Assembly (NCBI GenBank): GCA_001830425.1
Contig: MIAA01000012.1
Coordinates: 5,001-40,512, forward strand
Direction of reading: 5' to 3'
Source of the DNA: Rhodospirillales bacterium RIFCSPLOWO2_02_FULL_58_16
GTDB taxonomy: Bacteria > Pseudomonadota > Alphaproteobacteria > Rhodospirillales > 2-02-FULL-58-16
DNA length: 35,512 nt
Within the stretch, counting starts at the first letter, position 1; each line of letters starts with the position of its first letter. The position numbers were made by a program, and so were the translations under genes. The notes beneath the pieces are model-generated. The model did no database searches. It had not been told where the DNA came from and saw nothing but the letters and a program-made list of their open reading frames with translations. Of the stretch, positions 1 through 8,547 are shown one piece after another.

Positions 1-1
1 C

Positions 2-1609
2 AATCCTGACGACCTTGCAAAGATCGAGGCGCGAATGGGGGAAATCGTCGCCCGCGACGAGGTCATCAGCCGCGAAGTGTGGGACCGGGACAAGGCCATC
101 GCCTTTTTTCAGGGCCTGGGCGAGAAATACAAGGCGGAGATTATTTCCGACCTGCCCGAGGGAGAGGAAGTATCCCTCTACCGCCAGGGAAATTTCGTCG
201 ATCTGTGCCGAGGTCCGCATCTGCCGTCAACCGGCAGGGTGGGCAAAGCCTTCAAGCTGATGAAACTGGCCGGCGCCTACTGGCGGGGCGATTCCCGCAA
301 CGCCATGCTGCAACGCATCTACGGCGTCGCCTGGCTCGACGCCAGGCAACTCAGGGACTACCTGCATCTGCTGGAGGAGGCGGAAAAGCGGGATCATCGG
401 CGGCTGGGCCGGGAGATGGAGCTGTTCCATCTGCAGGATATCGCCCCCGGTGCCGCTTTCTGGCACGCCAAAGGCTGGACTCTGTATCGCACCATTCAAA
501 ATTACATGCGGCGGCGGCTGGAGAAAAACGGCTATGTCGAGGTAAACACGCCGCTTCTGGTTGACCGCTCGCTGTGGGAAGACTCGGGACACTGGGAAAA
601 GTTCCGCGAGCATATGTTCACCGTCGAAGCCGAAGACAAAGTGCTGGCGATGAAGCCGATGAATTGCCCCTGCCATGTGCAGATATTCCGCCACGGCGCC
701 AAGAGCTACCGCGACCTGCCGATCCGCATGGCCGAGTTCGGCTCGTGCCATCGCAACGAGCCGTCCGGCGCGCTGCACGGACTAATGAGGGTTCGCGCCT
801 TTGTCCAGGACGACGCCCACATCTTCTGCACCGAGGAACAAATCACCGCCGAGACCAGGGCCTTCTGCACGCTGCTGCTGGACGTTTACAAAGACTTCGG
901 CTTTACGGAAGTGGTCATCAAGTTCGCCGACCGGCCCGATGTGCGCGCCGGCTCCGACGAAACATGGGACAAGGCCGAGGCCTCCCTCAGGGAAGCCGTC
1001 GCCGAGACCGGGCTTACGGTTGAGATCAACCCCGGCGAAGGCGCCTTCTACGGACCAAAGCTGGAATTCGTGCTGCGCGACGCCATCGGCCGCAATTGGC
1101 AATGCGGAACCTTGCAGGTGGACTTCGTTCTGCCCGAACGACTGGACGCCGCCTACATCGGCAAGGACGGCGCCAAACACCGCCCGGTGATGCTGCACCG
1201 GGCCATCCTCGGCTCGTTCGAGCGGTTCATCGGCATTCTCATCGAGAATTACGCCGGTCACTTTCCGCTGTGGCTGGCGCCGAGGCAAGTAGTGGTCGCC
1301 ACCATCACCAACGATTCCGACGACTATGCCGTTCAAGTGCAGGCGGCGCTGGAAGCGGCGGGCCTGCGAAGCGAGATCGACCTGCGCAACGAAAAGATCA
1401 ACTACAAAATACGCGAACACAGCCACGCCAAGACGCCGGTGATACTGGTCGTCGGCGCCCGCGAGGCGGAGAACAAAACCGTCGCCGTCAGACGCCTCGG
1501 CGGCAAAGATCAAGAAATTGTTGCACTTACGGAGGCAGTTGCTAGACTTGTCAAAGAAGCATCGTCGCCGGAATGCGCGCAGTCACTAACAAAAGGAGAA
1601 TTTAAATAG
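2..1609 (+). CDS. thrS: Threonine--tRNA ligase, 5' end outside window
   Basis: Charges tRNA-Thr with threonine in the cytoplasm. The reading frame is open from base 2, so the gene starts upstream; 535 residues are present against about 640 in the family, so the TGS domain and the start of the editing domain are missing. Visible marks are the editing-domain end ([12 protein letters not shown], about nt 194-230), the zinc/active-site segment MNCPCH, class II motif 2 ([16 protein letters not shown]), the [18 protein letters not shown] strand pair and motif 3 ([17 protein letters not shown]), then the C-terminal anticodon-binding domain. It is the first gene of a translation operon. Its stop TAG (1607-1609) overlaps the proposed AUA start of infC, which suggests translational coupling. 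Identity is certain. Confidence 0.97.
   Translation, partial: NPDDLAKIEARMGEIVARDEVISREVWDRDKAIAFFQGLGEKYKAEIISDLPEGEEVSLYRQGNFVDLCRGPHLPSTGRVGKAFKLMKLAGAYWRGDSRNAMLQRIYGVAWLDARQLRDYLHLLEEAEKRDHRRLGREMELFHLQDIAPGAAFWHAKGWTLYRTIQNYMRRRLEKNGYVEVNTPLLVDRSLWEDSGHWEKFREHMFTVEAEDKVLAMKPMNCPCHVQIFRHGAKSYRDLPIRMAEFGSCHRNEPSGALHGLMRVRAFVQDDAHIFCTEEQITAETRAFCTLLLDVYKDFGFTEVVIKFADRPDVRAGSDETWDKAEASLREAVAETGLTVEINPGEGAFYGPKLEFVLRDAIGRNWQCGTLQVDFVLPERLDAAYIGKDGAKHRPVMLHRAILGSFERFIGILIENYAGHFPLWLAPRQVVVATITNDSDDYAVQVQAALEAAGLRSEIDLRNEKINYKIREHSHAKTPVILVVGAREAENKTVAVRRLGGKDQEIVALTEAVARLVKEASSPECAQSLTKGEFK
1591..1608 (+). promoter_or_regulatory. Shine-Dalgarno and AUA start of infC
   Basis: AAAAGGAGAA is followed after a 7-nt spacer (from GGAG) by ATA at 1606. 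The codon just before it in frame is a TAA stop, so the reading frame cannot extend upstream. This site decides the infC start and is read directly from the sequence. Actual use of AUA is inferred. Confidence 0.75.
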
Positions 1610-2142
1610 CGAGATCCCCTAACGGCCAGTCGCCGGATCCGAAAGGTCCGCGCGTCAACGAGATGATAGAATCCAGGAATGTCCGCGTCGTCGATGCCGA
1701 TGGTGAAATGGTCGGCGTCGTTACCAAGGAAGAAGGAATAGGGATGGCCTTCGAGGTCGGCCTCGACTTGGTCGAAGTGTCTCCCAATGCTGATCCTCCG
1801 GTATGCAAAATCCTCGACTACGGCAAGTTCAAGTACGAGGAACAGAAGAAAAAGAACGAGGCCCGGAAGAAGCAGAATGTCATCGAAATCAAGGAAATCA
1901 AGATGCGTCCCGGCATTGATATCCATGACTACGATGTCAAGTTGCGCAACGCCCGGCGCTTTATCGACGAAGGCGACAAGGTCAAGCTGACCATACGTTT
2001 CAGGGGGCGCGAAATGTCCCACCAGGAACTGGGAGGAAACCTTCTTAAACGTATCCAAGCGGATATGGACGAGATCGCCAAGGTCGAGCAGCATCCGAGA
2101 CTGGAAGGCCGCCAGATGATAATGCTCATCGCGCCCAGGTAA
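1606..2142 (+). CDS. infC: Translation initiation factor IF-3, probable AUA start
   Basis: IF-3 binds the 30S subunit, keeps subunits apart and checks the start codon. The first ATG in frame (1663) would cut off conserved N-terminal residues, because the segment before it reads [17 protein letters not shown] and matches the conserved RVNxxI start of the IF3 N domain. Upstream of it there is no ATG, GTG or TTG. An in-frame TAA lies at 1603-1605, immediately followed by ATA at 1606, which has a GGAG Shine-Dalgarno (1595-1598) at 7-nt spacing. Starting there gives 178 residues, normal for alphaproteobacterial IF-3. E. coli infC uses the rare AUU and represses itself through start-codon discrimination; an AUA start would fit the same logic (inference). 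The body shows [17 protein letters not shown] and the C-domain segment [15 protein letters not shown]. Confidence 0.9.
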   Translation: MARSPNGQSPDPKGPRVNEMIESRNVRVVDADGEMVGVVTKEEGIGMAFEVGLDLVEVSPNADPPVCKILDYGKFKYEEQKKKNEARKKQNVIEIKEIKMRPGIDIHDYDVKLRNARRFIDEGDKVKLTIRFRGREMSHQELGGNLLKRIQADMDEIAKVEQHPRLEGRQMIMLIAPR

Positions 2143-2214
2143 ATTACGCACACTGCCTTGCAATCGCCGCAGGCTGTAGTTATAACCCTCGCCTTCGCCT
2201 TAGATAAGAGCGGT

Positions 2215-2242
2215 GCGGCTATAGACGGGCATGCCCAGCCGC
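2215..2242 (+). promoter_or_regulatory. Hairpin in the rpmI leader, possible autoregulatory structure
   Basis: GCGGCT (2215-2220) pairs with AGCCGC (2237-2242), and GGGCATGCCC between them can close as a second short stem. No T-run follows, so it is not an intrinsic terminator. The position, 35 nt ahead of rpmI and between infC and rpmI-rplT, is where L20-binding leaders occur in other bacteria. That role is only a guess here. Confidence 0.35.
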
Positions 2243-2276
2243 TCATCAGGACGCCCCTTAAAGAAAGGAACGCAAA

Positions 2277-2474
2277 ATGCCCAAGCTGAAAACAAAGTCC
2301 AGCGCCAAGAAGCGCTTTCGCCTCACCGCGACCGGCAAGGTACGGGGAAGCCCGGCGGGACTCCGCCATATGCTGAGGAGGCGGTCCCAGAAGATGAAAC
2401 GCCAGGCGCGCGGCACCATGATTCTGTCGGACGCCGACGCCCGCATCGTCAAGACCTATTTACCATACGGCTGA
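2277..2474 (+). CDS. rpmI: 50S ribosomal protein L35
   Basis: Small basic protein of the large ribosomal subunit, 65 residues, the usual length. It begins [20 protein letters not shown], the family signature, and continues with [20 protein letters not shown]. The ATG has an AAAGGAA ribosome binding site (2264-2270). It lies between infC and rplT, the standard order. Identity is certain. Confidence 0.97.
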   Translation: MPKLKTKSSAKKRFRLTATGKVRGSPAGLRHMLRRRSQKMKRQARGTMILSDADARIVKTYLPYG

Positions 2475-2486
2475 GGGAGGACACAT

Positions 2487-2852
2487 ATGCCGCGAGTTAA
2501 AAGAGGCGTTACCAAGCACGCCCGCCATAAGAAGGTAGTTGACAGGGCTAAAGGCTTTCGTGGCCGTCCCAACGCCAACTTCCGCATCGCCACGGGCCGG
2601 GTCGAGAAGTCTCTGCAATACGCCTACCGCGACCGTCGCACCTGCAAGCGCCAGTTTCGCCGTCTGTGGATCCAGCGCATTAACGCCGGAGCGCGTGGTA
2701 ACGGAATCACCTATTCACAGTTCATGAACGGCTTGCTGAAGGCCGGGATCGAACTCGACCGCAAGGTGCTGTCGGATATTGCGACCAGAGAACCGGAGGC
2801 TTTTAAGGCGTTGGTGGATCAGGCCCAGGCCGCTCTCGCCAAGACCGCTTAA
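2487..2852 (+). CDS. rplT: 50S ribosomal protein L20
   Basis: L20 is needed for early assembly of the large subunit and in several bacteria represses its own operon by binding the leader RNA. The protein has 121 residues and starts [17 protein letters not shown], followed by [15 protein letters not shown] and the conserved [19 protein letters not shown] segment. It starts 12 nt after rpmI behind a strong GAGGGAGGA Shine-Dalgarno. The intrinsic terminator before pheS lies 26 nt after its stop, so it may mark the end of a ribosomal-protein transcript. Confidence 0.97.
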   Translation: MPRVKRGVTKHARHKKVVDRAKGFRGRPNANFRIATGRVEKSLQYAYRDRRTCKRQFRRLWIQRINAGARGNGITYSQFMNGLLKAGIELDRKVLSDIATREPEAFKALVDQAQAALAKTA

Positions 2853-2858
2853 CCGCAG

Positions 2859-2876
2859 ATGACGTTTCGGTTTTGA
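2859..2876 (+). CDS. Possible five-codon leader peptide MTFRF ahead of pheS
   Basis: ATG ACG TTT CGG TTT TGA begins 6 nt after the rplT stop and ends 2 nt before the 5' arm of an intrinsic terminator. Two of five codons are Phe. In E. coli the same place (between rplT and pheS) holds pheM, a Phe-rich leader controlling pheST by attenuation. I see no good Shine-Dalgarno, so translation would depend on reinitiation after rplT. No convincing antiterminator pairing was found, and the spacing to the terminator is far shorter than in classical attenuators. It could be a chance ORF. Confidence 0.3.
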   Translation: MTFRF

Positions 2877-2878
2877 TT

Positions 2879-2916
2879 AGGGAGCCGGCCCCCGGGGTAC
2901 GGCTCCCTTATTGTTT
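2879..2916 (+). terminator. Intrinsic terminator or attenuator between rplT and pheS
   Basis: AGGGAGCCG (2879-2887) pairs perfectly with CGGCTCCCT (2900-2908) around a GC-rich loop, followed by TTATTGTTT. The 9-bp stem with a T-rich tail is a good rho-independent terminator shape. It lies inside the operon, 12 nt before the pheS ribosome binding site, so partial read-through or attenuation is likely. Confidence 0.7.
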
Positions 2917-2927
2917 GGGAAGTAAAG

Positions 2928-4004
2928 ATGGAAAGCTGGGAAGACGAGCTGACCGATTCTCTGAAAATGGTTGCCGCCGCCGGCGACCTCGCCGGCCTGG
3001 AGTCCGTCCGGGTCACGCTGCTGGGCAAAAAAGGCTTGATCACGCAACTGACCAAGAGCCTCGGCGGGCTGCCGCCCGAAGAACGTAAAATCGCCGGTCA
3101 AAAAGCCAATGCTCTCAAAGACACCATCACCACGGCTCTTGAAAAGCGCAAGGCCGAGTTGGAATCGTCGGCGTGGGACGCTCGGCTCGCGGAAGAACGA
3201 ATCGATATAACGCTGCCTGTGCGCCCGCAATCCCAGGGACGCATTCACCCCATCAGCCGCACCATCGACGAGGTGATCGCCATTTTCGGCGAAATGGGGC
3301 TGTCCGTAGCCGAGGGGCCGGACATCGAGACCGACTGGCACAACTTCACGGCGCTTAACATCCCCATGGACCATCCGGCGCGTCAGGAGCACGACACCTT
3401 CTATCTTCCCGGCGCCGACGGCGATAAACGCAAGCTGTTGAGAACCCACACCTCGCCGGTGCAAATCCGCACCATGCTTGAAACCAAGCCTCCCATCCGC
3501 ATCATCGTTCCGGGACGGACATACCGTTGCGACTATGACGCCACCCACTCGCCGATGTTCCATCAGGTGGAAGGCCTGGTAATCGATGAGAACACCCACA
3601 TGGGCCACCTTAAGGGCTGTCTGATTGAGTTCTGCCGGGCTTTTTTCGGCGTTGATGACTTGCCCGTGCGTTTCCGCCCCAGCTATTTTCCCTTCACCGA
3701 GCCTTCAGCGGAAGTGGACATCGGATGCACCCGCCAAGGCGGCGAGTTCCGCATCGGACGCGGCGACGACTGGCTGGAAATTTTGGGGTGCGGCATGGTC
3801 AACCCCAACGTGCTGGAGAACTGCAACATCGACTCCACAAAATACCAGGGCTTTGCCTTCGGCCTCGGCATCGAGCGCATCGCCATGCTGAAGTATGGAA
3901 TACCTGATCTCAGGACGTTCTTTGAATCCGACCTGCGCTGGCTCAGGCATTATGGATTTTCAACGCCGGACATCCATTCAATAGGCGGAGGAATGAACGG
4001 GTGA
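2928..4004 (+). CDS. pheS: Phenylalanine--tRNA ligase alpha subunit
   Basis: Catalytic subunit of the alpha2-beta2 PheRS that attaches phenylalanine to tRNA-Phe. It has 358 residues, normal for the bacterial type. The N-terminal coiled-coil tRNA-binding region (about 1-90) is followed by the class II core: [28 protein letters not shown], motif 2 ([16 protein letters not shown]) and motif 3 ([18 protein letters not shown]). The ATG at 2928 follows GGGAAGTAAAG. Its TGA overlaps the GTG start of pheT (GTGA, 4001-4004), which fits equal synthesis of the two subunits. The terminator just upstream may control it. Confidence 0.97.
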   Translation: MESWEDELTDSLKMVAAAGDLAGLESVRVTLLGKKGLITQLTKSLGGLPPEERKIAGQKANALKDTITTALEKRKAELESSAWDARLAEERIDITLPVRPQSQGRIHPISRTIDEVIAIFGEMGLSVAEGPDIETDWHNFTALNIPMDHPARQEHDTFYLPGADGDKRKLLRTHTSPVQIRTMLETKPPIRIIVPGRTYRCDYDATHSPMFHQVEGLVIDENTHMGHLKGCLIEFCRAFFGVDDLPVRFRPSYFPFTEPSAEVDIGCTRQGGEFRIGRGDDWLEILGCGMVNPNVLENCNIDSTKYQGFAFGLGIERIAMLKYGIPDLRTFFESDLRWLRHYGFSTPDIHSIGGGMNG

Positions 4005-6385
4005 AGATCACTCTAAGCCGGCTCAAGGAACATCTGGATACCGACGCCTCGATAAACGAGATCGTCGAGAGACTGATTATGATCGGCCTCGAAGTAGGCG
4101 GCGTGATTGATCGCGCCAAGGGATTGGAAGGCTTCGTCGCCGCCCGCGTCCTTGAGGCGAAAAAACACCCCGACGCCGACAAGCTCCAGGTATGCAAGGT
4201 CGATACCGGCTCGAAAACGGTGGAAGTGGTCTGCGGCGCGCCCAATGCGCGGACCGGCATGATGGGCGTCTTCGCCGGTTGCGGAAGCTATATCCCCGGC
4301 CTCGACCTCACCTTGAATAAATGCAAAATCAGGGGGGTGGAAAGCAACGGCATGCTGCTTTCCGAACGCGAGATGGGCCTCGGCGAAAAACACGAGGGCA
4401 TAGTCGAATTGCCCGATGACGCTCCGCTCGGGGCGCCGGTCGCCGCCGTGATGGGCATTGATGACCCCGTTATTGATATTGAAATCACCCCCAACCGGGG
4501 CGACTGCCTGGGAGTTCGCGGCATCGCCCGTGATCTGGCGGCGTCCGGAATGGGGACGCTCAAGCCCTTGAACCTGACCCCGACGCCGGGAACCTACCAA
4601 AGCCCGATCAAAGTGAAGTTGGATTTCAAAGACGCCTGTCCCTATTTTATCGGTCGCCATGTGCGCGGGGTAAAAAACGCCGAAAGCCCCAAATGGCTCA
4701 AGGACAACCTGCTGGCGGTCGGGCTGCGTCCCATTTCAGCCCTGGTGGACATCACCAACTTCATGACCATGGATCTGTGCCGGCCGTTGCATGTCTTTGA
4801 CGCCGCCAAGCTTGTCGGCGACATCCATGTGCGTCCGGCGCATTCCGGCGAGATGCTGCATGCCCTTGACGGCAGGATATATGAGCTGGACCCCGAAATG
4901 ACGGTCATTGCCGACGACAAAGACGCAATGGCGCTGGGCGGCGTTATCGGCGGCGAAAAGACGGGATGCACGCAGGAAACCGTCGATGTTTTCATCGAGG
5001 CCGCTTATTTCGATCCGGCGCGCACGGCGGCGACGGGACGCAAGCTCAATCTGATTTCCGACGCCCGCTTTCGTTTCGAGCGCGGCGTCGATCCGGCCTT
5101 TCTCATCGACGGCATGGAGATCGCCACCCGTCTGATTCTCGACCTCTGCGGCGGCGAGGCATCGGAATTGGTTATCGCCGGCGACGAACCGAAATGGCGC
5201 CGCGAAATCCTGTTCCGTCCCGGACGCCTTAAGGGACTATGCGGCGTCGAGATTCCTGTCGACGAAGTAAAACGGATTCTGGACGTGCTTGGGTTCACGC
5301 TAAAGCAGGATGGTGAAAACTACCGCGTCGGCGCCCCGTCGTGGCGCATGGACATCGTCGGCGAAGCCGATTTGATCGAGGAACTGGTGCGCATCCACGG
5401 CTATGATCGAATTCCGACGGTTCCCATGGAACCGCTGCCCCGTCCGCCTCTTTCACCTGCATATCGCCGTCGCTCCACCGCCCGGCGGGCGCTTGCCGAA
5501 CGCGGGCTGGTGGAGGCGGTCACTCTTTCCTTCATGTCGTCCGGACAAGCCGACCTGTTCGGCGGCGTTCCGCCGTCCATCCGTCTGGTCAATCCCATCA
5601 GCAGCGACCTGGATGTAATGCGTCCGTCCATTTTGCCGAATTTAATCGCCGCCTGCGGACGCAACGCCGACCGGGGAATCATTGATGCCGCTCTTTTCGA
5701 GATCGGCCCCCAGTACTCCGGCGATGCTCCCGCAGATCAGGCAACGGCGGCTTCGGGGGTGCGCTCCGGTCGAACCGGACACAAGAACTGGGCGGAGCCG
5801 TCGCGTCCGGTGGACGCTTTCGACGCCAAGGCCGACGCCTTGGCGGTGATCGAGGCGCTGGGCCTGGACGCAGACAAGGCGCAGGTGAAAGCCGAGGCCC
5901 CGTCCTGGTATCACCCCGGACGTTCGGGCGTCCTGCAACTTGGTCCCAAGACGGTGCTGGCCGCATTCGGCGAGATTCATCCCAAAACGCTTTCCATGAT
6001 GGGCGTCAAAGGGCCGGTTGCCGGGTTCGAGGTGTACCTGGATAATCTGCCCAAGCCCAAGCCGAGGAAAAGCGCCGCCAAGCCCTATTTGAAACTGTCA
6101 TCGCTGCAACCGCTGTGGCGCGATTTTGCCTTCGTGATGGATGAGAGCGTAACTGCTGCCGGCGTGTTGCAGGCGGCCAGGACGGTTGACAAGAACCTGA
6201 TCGCCGAAGTGCGCGTGTTCGATGTGTTTTCCGGCGGCGCCCTGGGCGCGGGCAAGAAATCACTGGCGATCAACGTCACCTTGCAGCCTGTCGAGAAAAC
6301 CCTCACCGACGCCGAAATCGACGCCGTCGCCAAAAAAATCATCGCCGCTATTGAAACGGCTACCGGCGGTATACTGAGGACTTAG
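4001..6385 (+). CDS. pheT: Phenylalanine--tRNA ligase beta subunit
   Basis: Partner of PheS, carrying the editing site and tRNA-binding domains. The protein has 794 residues, the usual bacterial length. Domains in order are an OB-fold tRNA-binding domain near 40-150 ([20 protein letters not shown]), the B3/B4 editing domain near 210-370, the B5 domain near 400-475, the core-like region ([17 protein letters not shown]), and a C-terminal FDX-ACB anticodon-binding domain near 700-794 ([18 protein letters not shown]). The start codon is GTG overlapping the pheS stop. It is the last gene of the translation operon and is followed by an intergenic repeat region. Confidence 0.97.
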   Translation: MKITLSRLKEHLDTDASINEIVERLIMIGLEVGGVIDRAKGLEGFVAARVLEAKKHPDADKLQVCKVDTGSKTVEVVCGAPNARTGMMGVFAGCGSYIPGLDLTLNKCKIRGVESNGMLLSEREMGLGEKHEGIVELPDDAPLGAPVAAVMGIDDPVIDIEITPNRGDCLGVRGIARDLAASGMGTLKPLNLTPTPGTYQSPIKVKLDFKDACPYFIGRHVRGVKNAESPKWLKDNLLAVGLRPISALVDITNFMTMDLCRPLHVFDAAKLVGDIHVRPAHSGEMLHALDGRIYELDPEMTVIADDKDAMALGGVIGGEKTGCTQETVDVFIEAAYFDPARTAATGRKLNLISDARFRFERGVDPAFLIDGMEIATRLILDLCGGEASELVIAGDEPKWRREILFRPGRLKGLCGVEIPVDEVKRILDVLGFTLKQDGENYRVGAPSWRMDIVGEADLIEELVRIHGYDRIPTVPMEPLPRPPLSPAYRRRSTARRALAERGLVEAVTLSFMSSGQADLFGGVPPSIRLVNPISSDLDVMRPSILPNLIAACGRNADRGIIDAALFEIGPQYSGDAPADQATAASGVRSGRTGHKNWAEPSRPVDAFDAKADALAVIEALGLDADKAQVKAEAPSWYHPGRSGVLQLGPKTVLAAFGEIHPKTLSMMGVKGPVAGFEVYLDNLPKPKPRKSAAKPYLKLSSLQPLWRDFAFVMDESVTAAGVLQAARTVDKNLIAEVRVFDVFSGGALGAGKKSLAINVTLQPVEKTLTDAEIDAVAKKIIAAIETATGGILRT

Positions 6386-6393
6386 CGGTTCGC

Positions 6394-6422
6394 CGTCATT
6401 GCGAGCAGAGCGAAGCAATCCA
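6394..6422. repeat. Short GTCATTGCGAG...GAAGCAATCC palindromic repeat
   Basis: GTCATTGCGAGCAGAGCGAA followed by GCAATCCAG forms an ATTGC/GCAAT stem. Sequences of this kind recur in intergenic DNA of many bacterial genomes (recalled, not searched). This is the only copy in the window. It lies just after the pheT stop. Confidence 0.5.
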
Positions 6423-6458
6423 GATGGCAATAATTATTGACCCATAGCTACCTCAGCA

Positions 6459-6541
6459 CTTTCCCCTCCTTACCAAGGAGGGGCAAGGGGAGGTTACTCT
6501 TACCCCCTCCTGACCTCCCCCTTGAAGCAAGGGGGAGGAAT
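6459..6541. repeat. CCCCTCC-type palindromic intergenic repeat, copy 1
   Basis: Two adjacent hairpins, CCCCTCCTTACCAAGGAGGGG and CCTCCCCCTTGAAGCAAGGGGGAGG in outline, joined by a GGGGAGGTT linker. It is nearly identical over about 83 bp to 22730-22812, differing mainly in the linker. It lies in the 272-bp gap between pheT and the MoxR gene. The rest of that gap shows no gene. Confidence 0.8.
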
Positions 6542-6657
6542 TTTTCTCTACCCACTGACGATGAATCACTCTTTAAAGCCGCTGGTATAAGATCATGGCT
6601 ACCGCCGACGGGCCGATTGTTTTATGATCGGCCTCTGCCCAATGATCGGGGATTGCC

Positions 6658-7647
6658 ATGAACGAATCAGCCGACAAGCTTGTCGCCGATATTGACGCCC
6701 TGGCCGGGAACATCGCCAAGGCCCGCGAAGAAATAGGGCGGATTATTTTCGGACAGGAACGGGTGATTGAAGAGACGCTGATCACCCTGCTGGCCGGCGG
6801 ACATTTGCTGTTGATCGGTGTGCCGGGGCTGGGCAAGACGCGGCTGGTGGAAACGCTGGGCTGCGTCTTCGGGCTGGAGGAACGGCGGGTGCAGTTCCCC
6901 CCGGACCTGATGCCCGCCGATATTCTCGGCTCGGAAGTGCTGGAAGAATCCGAGTCCGGCAAACGTTCCTTCCGCTTCATCAACGGGCCGGTGTTCTGCC
7001 AGCTTTTGATGGCCGATGAAATCAACCGGGCCAGCCCGCGCACCCAGTCGGCCCTGTTGCAGGCGATGCAGGAGCACAGGGTATCGGTAGCCGGCCATTA
7101 CCACTCCCTGCCCAGCCCTTTCCATGTGCTGGCCACTCAAAACCCGCTGGAGCAGGAGGGAACCTATCCGTTGCCCGAGGCCCAGCTTGACCGCTTTTTC
7201 ATGCAGGTCGATGTCGATTATCCGGAATCGGAGGCGGAACGGCGAATCATCTCCGACACCACCGGACCAAGCTCCAGAACTCCATCACGGGTGATGACCG
7301 ACAAGGAATTGCTCAAGGCCCAGGCCCTGATCCGCCATGTGCCGGTGGGCGAGAGCGTCGCCGACGCCGTTCTTCAACTGGTGCGCGCCGGACGCCCGGA
7401 GACCTCACCCTTGGATGACGTTAAAAAGAACGTCTCGTGGGGACCGGGGCCGCGAGCCGGCCAGGCGCTGATGCTGGCGATCCGGGTCAAGGCCGTCATT
7501 ACCGGAAGGCTGTCGCCGTCGGTCGATGACGTGCCGGCGCTGGCCCACCCGGTGCTGCGTCACCGCATGGCTCTTAATTTCGCCGCCCGCGCCGACGGCG
7601 TCACCATCAGCGGCGTCATCGACAGACTGTGCGAAACCATTGCATAG
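6658..7647 (+). CDS. MoxR-family AAA+ ATPase
   Basis: MoxR ATPases act as chaperones that activate or assemble protein complexes, usually with VWA-domain partners encoded beside them. The protein has 329 residues. Walker A is GVPGLGKT (residues 54-61), Walker B LLMADE (116-121), and the family signature NRASPRTQSALLQAMQE follows, then ATQNPLEQEGTYPLPEAQLD with the sensor and arginine-finger region. The C-terminal lid region follows to residue 329. The ATG follows GGGGATTGCC. It heads a four-gene cluster with a DUF58 protein and two membrane proteins, a common alphaproteobacterial set. The client complex is unknown. Confidence 0.93.
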   Translation: MNESADKLVADIDALAGNIAKAREEIGRIIFGQERVIEETLITLLAGGHLLLIGVPGLGKTRLVETLGCVFGLEERRVQFPPDLMPADILGSEVLEESESGKRSFRFINGPVFCQLLMADEINRASPRTQSALLQAMQEHRVSVAGHYHSLPSPFHVLATQNPLEQEGTYPLPEAQLDRFFMQVDVDYPESEAERRIISDTTGPSSRTPSRVMTDKELLKAQALIRHVPVGESVADAVLQLVRAGRPETSPLDDVKKNVSWGPGPRAGQALMLAIRVKAVITGRLSPSVDDVPALAHPVLRHRMALNFAARADGVTISGVIDRLCETIA

Positions 7648-7653
7648 GGTCTA

Positions 7654-8547
7654 ATGGCCGCCGATAAACATCATTCCCGGCATAGGGACAATCACCACCG
7701 GGCCGAGGCGCTGGCGGCGAAGTTCCCGCCGTTGCTGGTCGCCGCCGAGCGGGTGGCGGCCACCGTCGCGCAAGGAGTGCACGGACGGCGGCGCGTCGGC
7801 CAAGGCGAGACCTTCTGGCAGTTCCGCCGCTATCAGCAGGGCGACTCCGCCCGGCGCATCGACTGGCGGCAGTCGGCCAAGTCCCAGCCCGTTTACATCC
7901 GCGAGACCGAGTGGGCGGCGGCGGAAAGCGTTTGGTTGTGGAGGGACGCTTCGTTTTCAATGGACTACCGTTCATCGACGAAATTGCCGTCCAAGGCGGA
8001 ACGCGCCAAGCTGCTGCTGCCGGCGCTGGCCTCGCTTCTGATCAGGGGCGGCGAGCATGTAGCCCTGCTCGGCTCGGGACGACCGCCGACTGCCGGGCGC
8101 GCCGTTCTCAACCATCTGGCCGAGGCGATGGAGAAAGTTGACGACATGACCGGCCTGCCCGCCTTTGAGTTCCTGCCCCGCCAAGGACGAATCGTCCTTA
8201 TCGGCGACTTCCTGTCGCCGTTGGAGGAGGTGGAAGCCGCTGTTTCCGCTTTCGCCGCTCGCGGCGTACGCGGCCATCTGATGCAGATACTGGACCCGGC
8301 GGAGGAAACCCTGCCGTTTTCGGGAAGGGTGCGCTTTCAAGGCATGGAGGGCGAGCAGTCCGTCCTAATTCCAAGGGTGGAAAGCGTACGCGAAGACTAC
8401 CGCCGGGTTTTTGCCGGCCACCATGACGGGCTGGCGGCGCTGGCCCGCTCCCTGGGCTGGAGTTTTGCCGTCCACCATACCGACCGGCCTCCCGAAACGG
8501 CGTTGCTCGCCTTGTTCATGGCGCTGTCTGTATCGGTGAGGAACTGA
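7654..8547 (+). CDS. DUF58 domain protein
   Basis: 297 residues with the DUF58 signature: GRRRVGQGETFWQFRRYQQG then DSARRIDWRQSAKS and YIRETEW, near residues 45-90, followed by a VWA-like half starting WLWRDASFSMDY. DUF58 proteins are encoded with MoxR ATPases and are thought to be their partners; the molecular role is not settled. No signal peptide or membrane segment is evident. The ATG follows ATAGGGTCTA 6 nt after the moxR stop, and the TGA shares one base with the next ATG (TGATG), so the three genes are probably translated together. Confidence 0.9.
   Translation: MAADKHHSRHRDNHHRAEALAAKFPPLLVAAERVAATVAQGVHGRRRVGQGETFWQFRRYQQGDSARRIDWRQSAKSQPVYIRETEWAAAESVWLWRDASFSMDYRSSTKLPSKAERAKLLLPALASLLIRGGEHVALLGSGRPPTAGRAVLNHLAEAMEKVDDMTGLPAFEFLPRQGRIVLIGDFLSPLEEVEAAVSAFAARGVRGHLMQILDPAEETLPFSGRVRFQGMEGEQSVLIPRVESVREDYRRVFAGHHDGLAALARSLGWSFAVHHTDRPPETALLALFMALSVSVRN

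Noticed and set aside
6386-6657. Small open frames in the pheT-MoxR gap
   Set aside because: They run through the palindromic repeats, with proline- and leucine-rich translations and no family match.
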